Source: an uncultured Eubacterium sp. (GTDB lineage: Bacteria > Bacillota > Clostridia > Lachnospirales > Lachnospiraceae). From it: a stretch of DNA of 35,691 bases. The position numbers and the translations under genes are program-made. The notes beneath the pieces were generated by a model, which made no database searches, was not told the DNA's origin, and saw only the letters and a program-made list of their open reading frames with translations. Each line of letters begins with the position of its first letter. The first letter of the stretch is position 1. Shown here piece after piece: positions 1 to 7,788 of the stretch. The stretch lies in the NCBI GenBank assembly GCA_945920185.1, contig CAMEJP010000021.1, positions 1 to 35,691 on the forward strand. The letters run 5' to 3'.

Positions 1-1284
1 AAAATAAGCGGTGGTTATCCGTATATCGTCGGATATCTGCTTTTTAAGCTCCTCTGCCCTAAGTTTAAGCGTAGGTGATACGCCCACGGTAAGCAGTGTA
101 TTAGTACCCATCTCAGAGCCGATATTCTTGGCTAATATACTTTTTTTCGCCACTACCTTTCCTCCGATAATAAGACCATTCTTTCCCTGAACCACTACGT
201 CCTGCCCGCAAAGCACGTTACTTTGGATGATGGCACCTACTTCAATACGACCTTCTGCTTCCACATGTTTTGCATTTTCGATAAATTTAGCCACTATCGA
301 GCCGCCCGCTTTAAGTATGCCCTGCTGCATACCCTGAATACCACGTCCGAGAACTATATTGCCTCCTGCTATAATAACGGCACCTTCTACCACGCCTCTC
401 ACTTCCACATTTCCCGTAGCCTTTACGGTAAAGCCCGAAATTACATTGCCTGAAACAACTATATCTCCGTCATAGTCTATATTTCCGACAGACAAATTCA
501 CGTCAGCCGGAACAGTATATGTATTAGACACGGATACTCTGTCACCGTCAAGAGTAACATGCCCGTTAATCATTGATATCAGAGAAAGTCCGTCATCAGA
601 CACTTTCAAATTTCTTCCGTACCTGAATATCTTTCTCTCAACTTTTCGAGGGCTGAGAACATTTCCGTATACATCCATTCCCGGAACACCCTCTACTTCT
701 TTTGTAATTCGGGCGACCACATCACCTTCCTTGACATGGCTTATGTTATCAAGGTCATAAAAATCAACGGTTCCGTCTTCTTTGACCTTTGGCATTGCCC
801 TATTTTCAGTATCAAACAGATATTCAAGAGAAGCGTCCCTGCCCTCAACAGGCTTCTTTCCCTGAGCCAGAATGTACTGTTTTCCGTATTCTCTCTCTTT
901 TAGAAATGCTTCAATCGCATTTTCATTTATACCGAATTTTATACTTTTGTACTTTAAATCCTTCTTAATCTCGTCTGCATCAATCATACGGCCGCCTTTA
1001 AACGGAGGAAAAAATCTTGCAGCCACAAGCATTCCGTCCCTGCTTATTCTTATGTCAGACCATTCTGCCGTCGAATATATTCCGTTATCGCCTATTCTGA
1101 TACTTGCTTCTTCATTTTTATCAATAAGGCTTTTTACCGTTATTAAATCAACATTAGGTATGCCTTTTTTATCAAGAACAAATATAACATCCTCCATAGT
1201 TGTGGCTGTTCCGCCGTCTTTTGCAGGAATTATATTCATATACAGGCCATCTGCCTTTTGTTCAAATTTAATGTATCCGTTCAT
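1..1284 (-). CDS. fapA: FapA / DUF342 family protein, 3' end cut by window
   Basis: My reading of the minus strand gives an uninterrupted frame of 428 codons from ATG at 1284 to the window edge, so the C-terminus is missing. The N-terminal ~200 residues look like the FapA N-terminal region. The part after about residue 240 is rich in regularly spaced Gly/Val/Ile (for example GNVEVRGVVEGAVIIAGG), the pattern of the FapA beta-helix repeat. FapA-family proteins are predicted cytoplasmic scaffolds. A Vibrio FapA has been linked to polar flagellum assembly and glucose-PTS signalling, but the role in Clostridia is not established. It starts 21 bases after sigD, so it is very probably the same transcript. 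Family assignment is good; function is inferred from position. Confidence 0.8.
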   Translation of the reverse strand, partial: MNGYIKFEQKADGLYMNIIPAKDGGTATTMEDVIFVLDKKGIPNVDLITVKSLIDKNEEASIRIGDNGIYSTAEWSDIRISRDGMLVAARFFPPFKGGRMIDADEIKKDLKYKSIKFGINENAIEAFLKEREYGKQYILAQGKKPVEGRDASLEYLFDTENRAMPKVKEDGTVDFYDLDNISHVKEGDVVARITKEVEGVPGMDVYGNVLSPRKVERKIFRYGRNLKVSDDGLSLISMINGHVTLDGDRVSVSNTYTVPADVNLSVGNIDYDGDIVVSGNVISGFTVKATGNVEVRGVVEGAVIIAGGNIVLGRGIQGMQQGILKAGGSIVAKFIENAKHVEAEGRIEVGAIIQSNVLCGQDVVVQGKNGLIIGGKVVAKKSILAKNIGSEMGTNTLLTVGVSPTLKLRAEELKKQISDDIRITTAYF

Positions 1285-1305
1285 GACGCAAAACCTCCAA
1301 AAAGT

Positions 1306-2067
1306 CTATGATAAAATGTTCATATATACGCCTAATTTCTGTTTCATTTTTACAAGTGCTTTTGTATGCAACTGCGAAACTCTTGATTCTGATACCTCCA
1401 GAACCCTGCTAATTTCCTTAAGCGTCATTTCCTCATAATAATACAGCATCACTACGCTCTTTTCCTTTTCTGTAAGAGCTTCCAGTGACTCAATTATCAT
1501 CTGCTTAAGTTCTTCCTTTTCCACGGCTGCTTCCGGCTGTTCAAAATGTGAATTGCGCGATGCGTCCATCTTAACGTCACAGCCTGATTCAGTAAATTCA
1601 TCAAGTGACACTACGCCTGTAGCCTTAGCCTGTCCCTGCCAGTTAAGCAGTTCGTCAACATCAATATCCAGTTCTTTGGCAAGTTCCTCGTCCGTAGCCG
1701 CTCTGCCGTATTCTGCCTCAAGCTTACTGTAAGCCGCATCCATAAGCTTTTGTTTCTGTCTTAATGAACGTGGTATCCAGTCCATTTTTCTTATCTGGTC
1801 AAGAATGGCTCCTCTGATTCTGAGGCTGGCATATGTCTCAAACTTGACATTTTTGTTATAGTCAAACTTATCAATGGCATCTATAAGTCCAAATATGCCA
1901 TAGGATACCAAATCCTCGTATTCAACATTGTAACCAAGATACATACTGAGTCTTCCTGCAACCACCTTTACAAGAGGCGCATACTCTATAATAAGTTTTT
2001 CGCGTATATCCGCTTTCTTTGTTTTTGAATATTCTTCCCAAAGTTTTGTCTTTGCATTATCGTCCAA
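1306..2067 (-). CDS. sigD: Flagellar/motility sigma factor (SigD/FliA/WhiG family)
   Basis: The 253-residue protein is an RNA polymerase sigma-28 type factor that would direct transcription of late flagellar and chemotaxis genes. Region 2 is visible at about residues 25-100 (YEDLVSYGIFGLIDAIDKFD, then KFETYASLRIRGAILDQIRK). Region 3 follows with WIPRSLRQKQK, and region 4 lies at the C-terminus (LTEKEKSVVMLYYYEEMTLK and the helix-turn-helix ISRVLEVSESRVSQLHTKAL). The length is normal for the family. The start codon is TTG (2067-2065), preceded by GGGAGG with a spacing of nine bases. It lies near the distal end of the operon, as in Bacillus subtilis, where distance from the promoter helps set SigD level. 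No anti-sigma factor flgM is present in the window. Confidence 0.97.
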   Translation of the reverse strand: MDDNAKTKLWEEYSKTKKADIREKLIIEYAPLVKVVAGRLSMYLGYNVEYEDLVSYGIFGLIDAIDKFDYNKNVKFETYASLRIRGAILDQIRKMDWIPRSLRQKQKLMDAAYSKLEAEYGRAATDEELAKELDIDVDELLNWQGQAKATGVVSLDEFTESGCDVKMDASRNSHFEQPEAAVEKEELKQMIIESLEALTEKEKSVVMLYYYEEMTLKEISRVLEVSESRVSQLHTKALVKMKQKLGVYMNILS

Positions 2068-2117
2068 TATTCAAAACCTCCCATTCCAAACAATACATAT
2101 TTGCATTAAGCAGTCAG

Positions 2118-2399
2118 TTATTGTTTTTCAGTATCTTTGCCGTCTTCCTCACCTTCCTGAGGTTCTGCATTTTCACCGTTTGCATTACTCTTCTCCTGAA
2201 CGGATTCCTTATCCTTTGCGGCTTCCAAAAGCCTGTTTACTATTCTTCTTGCCAACAGGCTTACAATGCTAGCCGAAAGAAGAACTATAAACAATCTTAT
2301 CATAAAAGCCTCTAAAGGCAATCCTGCAAATATCATAAGCACACTTGCTATCAAACCGGCAGTAAGCGTTATGATAGCGGGCATATTTCTAAATCTCAT
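2118..2399 (-). CDS. Small membrane protein of unknown function in che-sigD interval
   Basis: I do not recognise this ~93-residue protein. It starts with a basic stretch, then has two hydrophobic segments (IITLTAGLIASVLMIFAGL and FMIRLFIVLLSASIVSLLA), a basic RRIVNRLL helix, and a charged Glu/Lys/Asn-rich tail of about 35 residues that is probably cytoplasmic. I chose ATG at 2399 because GAGG lies six bases upstream. A GTG at 2411 would add four residues but has no ribosome site. It sits 18 bases after cheD and 50 bases before sigD, so it is co-transcribed with them. Its placement suggests a motility or signalling accessory role, but nothing in the sequence proves one. It is not obviously SwrB, the B. 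subtilis protein encoded after sigD. Confidence 0.75.
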   Translation of the reverse strand: MRFRNMPAIITLTAGLIASVLMIFAGLPLEAFMIRLFIVLLSASIVSLLARRIVNRLLEAAKDKESVQEKSNANGENAEPQEGEEDGKDTEKQ

Positions 2400-2416
2400 A
2401 TGTAGCCTCACTATAT

Positions 2417-2905
2417 CTATATATATTTTTCGCCTTTTCCAATAGATTTGACAAGCAGCATCCCCGTTTCCGGATAAAACTCGATGGTTCTACCATAATT
2501 GGCACCTGTATCTTCTGCAAGAAGAGGTATAAACAGAGAATCCAACTTTTCTTTAACTGCGATAACGTTTCTATCGCCTACACTTAATATATTGTTTCTT
2601 ACCGTACTTACGGCAAACATCTGTGCTCCGCCTGCAATCTTGGCTGTGAGGCGTTCAACCGGCACATTCTTCTCTCGCAATCGTCTTATAAGTTCATCTA
2701 TTCCGGTATCAGCAAATTTTGCAATATTCTGATTATTCGAAATAGCTTTGCTGTCCGGAAGCATAATATGCGCCAATCCGCATATTTTTGTCTTTTTATC
2801 GTAAAGCACTATTCCTACACAGGAGCCGAGTCCTATTGTTGTTATGGCATCCGGGGATTCACATATATTCAAATCTGCCATGCCGACTTTTATCATATTG
2901 CTCAT
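2417..2905 (-). CDS. cheD: Chemoreceptor glutamine deamidase CheD
   Basis: CheD deamidates specific glutamines of methyl-accepting chemotaxis proteins and, in the Bacillus-type system, binds CheC and raises its phosphatase activity. The 162-residue protein shows the catalytic cysteine in GLGSCVG (Cys29) and the histidine in GLAHIMLP (His46), arranged like the papain-like active site of the family. The later IAGGAQMF and GANYGRTIEFYPETG motifs are also typical. The start is ATG at 2905; its GGGAG ribosome site overlaps the last codons of cheC, so translation is likely coupled. The adjacent cheC-cheD pair fits the known CheC:CheD complex. Confidence 0.96.
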   Translation of the reverse strand: MSNMIKVGMADLNICESPDAITTIGLGSCVGIVLYDKKTKICGLAHIMLPDSKAISNNQNIAKFADTGIDELIRRLREKNVPVERLTAKIAGGAQMFAVSTVRNNILSVGDRNVIAVKEKLDSLFIPLLAEDTGANYGRTIEFYPETGMLLVKSIGKGEKYI

Positions 2906-2908
2906 AGC

Positions 2909-3523
2909 CTAAACTCCCAATGAATGAAGTATTTTTTCATATGAATCCAAATCCGGAATTAACAGAAAATGTCCTTTCAGGAAATCTTCGTCTCCAAACT
3001 GGGTCTCTATAAGCAGAAACTGGTCACTCACCTGTCCGTATTCGGCAGCAGGTATACTTAGAAGAGCTCCCACCATGTCAATGCTTAGTGACGGAACCGT
3101 CGAAAGCATACTGAGATTTGTAAGCGTAGACAAGGATGTAAGGTATGCACCCGACACTATATTTCCTATTTCCGACAGGGCAGACAGCTCCATATCATCA
3201 AATTCACTTTCCTTGTTGCGTTCAAATCCCATAAGCGATGATACAAGATTACTGCATGATGCTTTATCAAAAAGAAACATCATCATGCCGTTTATATCTC
3301 CTTCAATTCCGAGAAGAATACCGACCATTATGGTATCTTCGCTGCCTACAAATTCCGTTATCTCATCAAAATCACAGAGTTTGACCACAGGAACCGACAT
3401 ATCCACTTTCTTGTTAATAAGCTTTGAGAGAGCTGTTGCAGCATTGCCGGCACCTATATTTCCGATTTCTTTAAGTACGTCAAACTGCTGCTCGCTCATA
3501 TCATTTAAGTTAAAAGTACTCAA
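2909..3523 (-). CDS. cheC: CheY-P phosphatase CheC
   Basis: CheC dephosphorylates CheY-P and takes part in adaptation with CheD. Both family active sites of the D/S-x3-E-x2-N type are intact: Asp15-Glu19-Asn22 in DVLKEIGN and Ser114-Glu118-Asn121 in SALSEIGN. This is therefore a two-site CheC rather than a one-site CheX. The length of about 204 residues is normal. The start is a TTG at 3523 with GAGGTGATATGA upstream. An ATG inside that spacer is out of frame, so TTG is the only start consistent with the conserved N-terminus. It follows cheW by 12 bases and its stop lies within the ribosome site of cheD. Confidence 0.95.
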   Translation of the reverse strand: MSTFNLNDMSEQQFDVLKEIGNIGAGNAATALSKLINKKVDMSVPVVKLCDFDEITEFVGSEDTIMVGILLGIEGDINGMMMFLFDKASCSNLVSSLMGFERNKESEFDDMELSALSEIGNIVSGAYLTSLSTLTNLSMLSTVPSLSIDMVGALLSIPAAEYGQVSDQFLLIETQFGDEDFLKGHFLLIPDLDSYEKILHSLGV

Positions 3524-3535
3524 TCATATCACCTC

Positions 3536-3991
3536 TTAAGTGTTCTCGTTTTCTACAATGGCACTGCAAATATCAAGAATGGATATAAGCTCATCACCTT
3601 TTTTTCCGACAGCACTTATGTAAGAATTCATATCGTCACCGTTACCATAATTTACATTTTCAAGGCTTTCATCCTCAAGTGTAACTACTTCCTTTACTTC
3701 GTCGACAATAATTCCTACTGTGGCATTCTCTACCTTTGCTATAATAATTCTGGTCTTATCACCAAATACGTCATCAGCAAGTCCAAGTTTTTTTCTTATA
3801 CTCATAACAGGAAGTATCTCACCGCGAAGGTTAATGACTCCCTTGAAATATTCCTGCGACATAGGAACTCTGGTAATTCTCTGCAATCTGACAATATTGT
3901 CAATATACTTTATGTTAATACCAAACTGCTCATTGTCAATCTTGACAACTATATATTGCTTTATTCCTGATTCTTCTGCTTTATTTTCCAT
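3536..3991 (-). CDS. cheW: Chemotaxis coupling protein CheW
   Basis: CheW is the small SH3-like adaptor that links chemoreceptors to the kinase CheA in the polar signalling array. The 151-residue protein opens with KQYIVVKIDNEQFGINIKYI and carries the family core FKGVINLRGEILPVMSIRKK, with DEVKEVV later, all matching CheW subdomains. It begins at ATG 3991 with a strong GGAGGTGA ribosome site and follows the cheA stop by 16 bases. It is a stand-alone single-domain CheW, and the same fold also ends the CheA encoded upstream. Confidence 0.96.
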   Translation of the reverse strand: MENKAEESGIKQYIVVKIDNEQFGINIKYIDNIVRLQRITRVPMSQEYFKGVINLRGEILPVMSIRKKLGLADDVFGDKTRIIIAKVENATVGIIVDEVKEVVTLEDESLENVNYGNGDDMNSYISAVGKKGDELISILDICSAIVENENT

Positions 3992-4007
3992 AAGTCAGTC
4001 ACCTCCG

Positions 4008-6110
4008 TTATACAAGAGCATTTGCATCAATAATAAGTGCGACTTCGCCGTCACCGAGTATTGTTGCACCGCTGATTACACGATTTATCTTTATATATTT
4101 ACCGAGGGACTTTATAACTATCTCAAGCTGTCCGATAAGGTTATCAACCACCAGACCGGCCAACTTATCGCCCTTCTTTACTACTACAACCGTTATGCTG
4201 TCCTTCTTCTCAGGCTCTCCCGGTATCTGGAGTACATCCCTGAGTCTTATAAGAGGAATGACGCTGTCACGTAAATGTATTACCTCTTTTGCATGAACAT
4301 ACTTAATATCGCTTACAGGTATATCCTCAAGCGTCTGAATGGAACCGAGGGCAATGGCGTACTTCTCATCTCCAAGCTGTACCATAAGTGCCTGAATAAT
4401 GGCAAGTGTAAGAGGAAGTCTTATTATAAATGTACTTCCAACTCCGTACTCACTCTTAACCTCTATATCACCGCCAAGAGCCTCTATCTTTGACTTAACA
4501 ACATCAAGTCCGACTCCTCTTCCTGATACGTCAGAAATCTTATCAGCAGTCGAAAAACTTGGTCTGAACAAAAGATCTATTACATCCTTATCTGTCATTA
4601 CGGCAGCCTGTTCTTCAGTAATATTGCCTTTCTCCAGTGCTTTTTTCTTAACCTTTTCTACGTCAATTCCGTTACCGTCATCTCTTACCTCGATAACTAC
4701 GTTGTTGCCGTCCTGATAAGCATCAAGGAATATTGAACCGACCTCCGGTTTTCCTCTCTGTGCTCTTATCTCTGCGCTTTCAAGACCATGGTCTGCCGAG
4801 TTACGGAGCAAATGCATAAGAGGATCGCCAATTTCATCTATGACGGTTCTGTCAAGTTCCGTATCTTCACCTGTCATATAAAGTTCCATCTTCTTATCAA
4901 GCTTCTTTGACAAATCTCTTATCATTCTAGGAAACTTGTTGACAACACTCTCAATAGGCATCATTCTGACCTTCATAACCGATTCATGAAGATTGGTTGT
5001 TACCCTTTCAAGGTACTCTATCTGCTCGTGGAAGCCCTGATCATTACGGCCGGTTTCAATGCCTGCCGAAGCCGACACAAGACCGTTCTTTGCTATGATA
5101 AGCTCACTTACAAGATTCATGAGAACGTCCAGTTTTTCAATATCAACTCTTACGGAACGGTTTACTACAGGCTTTGATTTTGATGTCTTAGGTGCCTGCG
5201 GCTTATTATCTCCCTCTGCCTTAGCAGGAAGATTAGCATTCTGTGTTTCGTTTTTAGCTGTATCATTTTGGGTTTCTTTAGTATCTTTTTCCTGTTCTTC
5301 AGTGCTGTCCGAAGTCTCTGTTTCCTCTGTTGCTGCCTCAGGAACGCTTGTAATCTCCTCCCCTACGCAGTCTGCTATCTCAGATACGTTCTTTACGGCT
5401 GCCACTATTTTATCAAAAGGCTCTGCTGAAATAAGGTAAAGACTGAATTCCAAATCAAACTTTTCGTCCTCTATATCCTGTACGCTTGGATCAGATTTAA
5501 TAATCTCGCCCAACGGCTCCAAAGCCTTGAATACAAGAAATGCTCTGGCAGCTTTCAGAAGACAGTTAGCGTCAACATATACCGTAAATGCATAAACCTT
5601 AAGTCCTTTTTCAATAGCCTCCCTGATTGCATGACGCTCAAAGTCAGCAAGCTTTACTGACTTGTATGAAACGCCTGAAGCAGCCGTCTTATTTTCTTCA
5701 GACGGCTTTTCCTCCTGAACCGCTTCTTCACCGTTCAGAAAAGCATTGAGAAGCTTAATTATATTTTCATTATCCTCTGTGCCTTCATCAGCAGTATTCT
5801 GTATATTATCAACATAAGTTTCAAGTGCATCAAGGCACTGAAACAGAGTATCTACCAGATTAGGCGTGGTCTTCATTTTTCCGCTTCTTACTTCCGAAAA
5901 CACATTTTCCATATTGTGGGTAAGATTCTGCATTCTCTTATAGCCCATAGTACCTGCCATACCTTTAAGAGAATGGGCTGCTCTGAATATCTCGTTGATA
6001 GTGTCCTGATTTTCAGGTTCATTTTCAAGAATAAGCAACTGCTCACTCAGGCTTTGCAAATGTTCTTTTGATTCTTCAATAAATATCTCTAAATATTGGC
6101 TTACGTCCAT
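4008..6110 (-). CDS. cheA: Chemotaxis histidine kinase CheA
   Basis: CheA autophosphorylates in response to chemoreceptors and passes the phosphate to CheY. Of 700 residues, the P1 HPt domain is at about 1-110 with phospho-accepting His46 in FRAAHSLKGMAG. A P2 response-regulator docking domain follows at about 150-250. A Glu/Thr/Lys/Asn-rich linker spans about 255-315, then P3 dimerisation helices. The P4 ATPase domain has the N box at about 433-443 (HLLRNSADHGL), G1 DDGNGID at 477-483 and G2 GRGVGLDV at 530-537. A CheW-like P5 domain ends the protein. All key residues are present. The ATG at 6110 has a GGGGGTG ribosome site. The 109 bases upstream hold a possible internal promoter. Confidence 0.98.
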   Translation of the reverse strand: MDVSQYLEIFIEESKEHLQSLSEQLLILENEPENQDTINEIFRAAHSLKGMAGTMGYKRMQNLTHNMENVFSEVRSGKMKTTPNLVDTLFQCLDALETYVDNIQNTADEGTEDNENIIKLLNAFLNGEEAVQEEKPSEENKTAASGVSYKSVKLADFERHAIREAIEKGLKVYAFTVYVDANCLLKAARAFLVFKALEPLGEIIKSDPSVQDIEDEKFDLEFSLYLISAEPFDKIVAAVKNVSEIADCVGEEITSVPEAATEETETSDSTEEQEKDTKETQNDTAKNETQNANLPAKAEGDNKPQAPKTSKSKPVVNRSVRVDIEKLDVLMNLVSELIIAKNGLVSASAGIETGRNDQGFHEQIEYLERVTTNLHESVMKVRMMPIESVVNKFPRMIRDLSKKLDKKMELYMTGEDTELDRTVIDEIGDPLMHLLRNSADHGLESAEIRAQRGKPEVGSIFLDAYQDGNNVVIEVRDDGNGIDVEKVKKKALEKGNITEEQAAVMTDKDVIDLLFRPSFSTADKISDVSGRGVGLDVVKSKIEALGGDIEVKSEYGVGSTFIIRLPLTLAIIQALMVQLGDEKYAIALGSIQTLEDIPVSDIKYVHAKEVIHLRDSVIPLIRLRDVLQIPGEPEKKDSITVVVVKKGDKLAGLVVDNLIGQLEIVIKSLGKYIKINRVISGATILGDGEVALIIDANALV

Positions 6111-6148
6111 CTTGTGGCACCCCCATGTTCCTTAGTGTTGTTGTTAAC

Positions 6149-6157
6149 ATTATATCA
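6149..6157 (-). promoter_or_regulatory. Possible internal extended -10 promoter for cheA-distal genes
   Basis: The minus strand reads TGATATAAT here: a perfect TATAAT box preceded directly by the TGn extension that allows sigma-A to work with a poor -35. The hexamer 17 bases upstream (AGTATG) is weak. It lies about 40 bases before the cheA start, in one of the widest gaps inside the operon (6111-6219). No SigD-type box was seen. It is a by-eye prediction; AT-rich DNA can give this by chance. Confidence 0.4.
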
Positions 6158-6219
6158 AATGCATCACTTCACATACTTGTATAGTAATCATTTCATCAAA
6201 TTATATTTATATATGCGGA

Positions 6220-6891
6220 TTATCCTCTTTCTTCTCTGTCTTCCTTAGGTATCGCTGAAAATTCCACTCTTTCCTCATAAACATTTGCCCTGTTTGGAAG
6301 TATTGTGGTCGAAAGCACTTTTCCTATAATATTAAATTCTTTGACACCCGAATTATATGCCAGACGAATGGAAATAAAAATATTATCGTTCTTATTATTT
6401 CTGTCCTTAGTCACATATCTTATGCCGCCGCCGCTTATATCAAGAGTCACGGCATTGCATACAGGCTTTTCATCCATGCTTGCAGGAATCTCTTTATTTT
6501 TTACATAGTATTCCATCTCGTCATCATCTATAGGCTTAAATAACATCTGATTTCCGACTTCAAGGCGGAAATATTCCCTTCTCTGGAAGCGTCTTATATC
6601 AGTTACAATCTCGAGAGAAAGCATATATATATTATCGTTTTTAAATCTGTTTGTAACCACCACGTCACAACTGTACATGCCCTTTGAAGTAGTGATATAC
6701 GCTTCATATCTTCCGCCCTGCGGCAATGGCACGAGCTTTCCTTCCATAACAGGCATAAGCACATATATATTATTCTCATCCACATTGTCGCAAATCTGGC
6801 TCAAATAGGTCTTTCTTTCTATAATATCATCATTTGATACTAATTTTACAAGTTCTATTTTGTTACCTACTTTTAATACATCAGAAACCAT
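6220..6891 (-). CDS. YcgR-like PilZ domain protein, c-di-GMP flagellar brake
   Basis: The N-terminal ~95 residues resemble the YcgR N-terminal beta-barrel domain and the C-terminal half is a PilZ domain. The two c-di-GMP binding signatures are intact: RxxxR at Arg105-Arg109 in RREYFR, and DxSxxG at Asp151-Gly156 in LDISGGGIRY. Family members (YcgR in E. coli, DgrA/YpfA in Bacillus) slow the motor when c-di-GMP is high, by acting on the switch or on MotA. The gene lies between flhG and cheA, where B. subtilis has cheB. The C-terminus DREERG is short for the family; the +1 frame would add a basic, hydrophobic helix (see findings). The start is ATG 6891 with GGAG upstream. Confidence 0.9.
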   Translation of the reverse strand: MVSDVLKVGNKIELVKLVSNDDIIERKTYLSQICDNVDENNIYVLMPVMEGKLVPLPQGGRYEAYITTSKGMYSCDVVVTNRFKNDNIYMLSLEIVTDIRRFQRREYFRLEVGNQMLFKPIDDDEMEYYVKNKEIPASMDEKPVCNAVTLDISGGGIRYVTKDRNNKNDNIFISIRLAYNSGVKEFNIIGKVLSTTILPNRANVYEERVEFSAIPKEDREERG

Positions 6892-6903
6892 AAATTCTCC
6901 ATT

Positions 6904-7788
6904 CTATCTCATACCTTTTTTATGTCCCAGTACATTTGTAAAAAATCTTCCAATGCCTGATTTGTTGCTGTTTGCAGCCTCCACATTCATAAGCTTGGCA
7001 GCTGCCTCCTCAAAAGCTTTTGTGGCAGGCGAGTTCGGAAAAGCCATACTGACAGGCTTTTGCTTCATAACAGCCTTTGACACATTAGAGTCTAACGGCA
7101 CAATTCCCAAGAACTCCAAATTGATTCCAAGAAATCTTGATACAACCATATTCAGCTTATCATAAAGATTTTTACCATCATTATAATTTGCAACCCTGTT
7201 AGCCAGAATGTGTATTTTTGTATCTTCTCTGTTAAATCCGTTAAATATGTTAAGAGCTTTCAAAAGTGCGTAGGAATCTGTAACGCTTGTAGGCTCCGGC
7301 GTAGCCACAAGCACCACCTCAGGGCTTGCCGCAACAAACTCAAGAACACTCTGTGATATACCTGCACCGGTGTCTATGATAATTACATCTGCCAGACGTT
7401 CAAGTTCGCTCAATTTATACACAAGCCTTTTTATCTGGTCACTGTCAAGATTTACAAGTTTAGCTATACCTGAGCCTCCTGATATAAAGCCTACATCTTC
7501 AGGTCCTTTGTTTATAATATCCTTAATCTCTTTACCCTTAAATATAAGGTCGGCAAGATTATATTCCGGAATCACGCCAAACATAACCTCAATATTGGCA
7601 AGTCCGAAATCGGCATCAAGAATTATAACGCTTTTTCCCATTTTTCTGAATTGAAGTGCCAGATTTATGGCAACATTCGATTTTCCGACACCGCCTTTTC
7701 CGCTGGTTACGGTAATGACTCTTGACTGTCCTACTATTCTTTGATTTTGCTGTTTAATAATATTTCTCAATCCTTCAGCTTGATCCAT
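6904..7788 (-). CDS. flhG: Flagellar number regulator FlhG (MinD-like ATPase)
   Basis: FlhG (YlxH/FleN) is a MinD-family ATPase that counteracts FlhF to set flagellar number and position. It also contacts the FliM/FliY C-ring in Bacillus-type systems. The 294-residue protein has the deviant Walker A motif SGKGGVGKS at about 29-37 and the switch motif IIDTGAGIS. The N-terminal DQAEGLRNIIKQQN is the family's short FlhF-activating helix, containing DQA-type residues. Its ATG shares a base with the flhF stop (TGATG), indicating coupling. The C-terminal RRFFTNVLG-type amphipathic end (GIGRFFTNVLGHKKG) fits a membrane-targeting helix. Confidence 0.95.
   Translation of the reverse strand: MDQAEGLRNIIKQQNQRIVGQSRVITVTSGKGGVGKSNVAINLALQFRKMGKSVIILDADFGLANIEVMFGVIPEYNLADLIFKGKEIKDIINKGPEDVGFISGGSGIAKLVNLDSDQIKRLVYKLSELERLADVIIIDTGAGISQSVLEFVAASPEVVLVATPEPTSVTDSYALLKALNIFNGFNREDTKIHILANRVANYNDGKNLYDKLNMVVSRFLGINLEFLGIVPLDSNVSKAVMKQKPVSMAFPNSPATKAFEEAAAKLMNVEAANSNKSGIGRFFTNVLGHKKGMR

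Noticed and set aside
100-140. SigD/sigma-28 -10 box (GCCGATAT) on the plus strand in fapA
   Set aside because: No TAAA-type -35 lies 15 bases upstream and no plus-strand gene follows. No convincing SigD promoter was found anywhere in the window.
872-1438. Long plus-strand open frame across fapA and sigD
   Set aside because: It is antisense to two clear minus-strand genes and its translation has no family resemblance; it follows from codon bias on the other strand. The same applies to plus-strand frames at 3720-4274, 9695-10394, 24935-25492 and 26003-26347.
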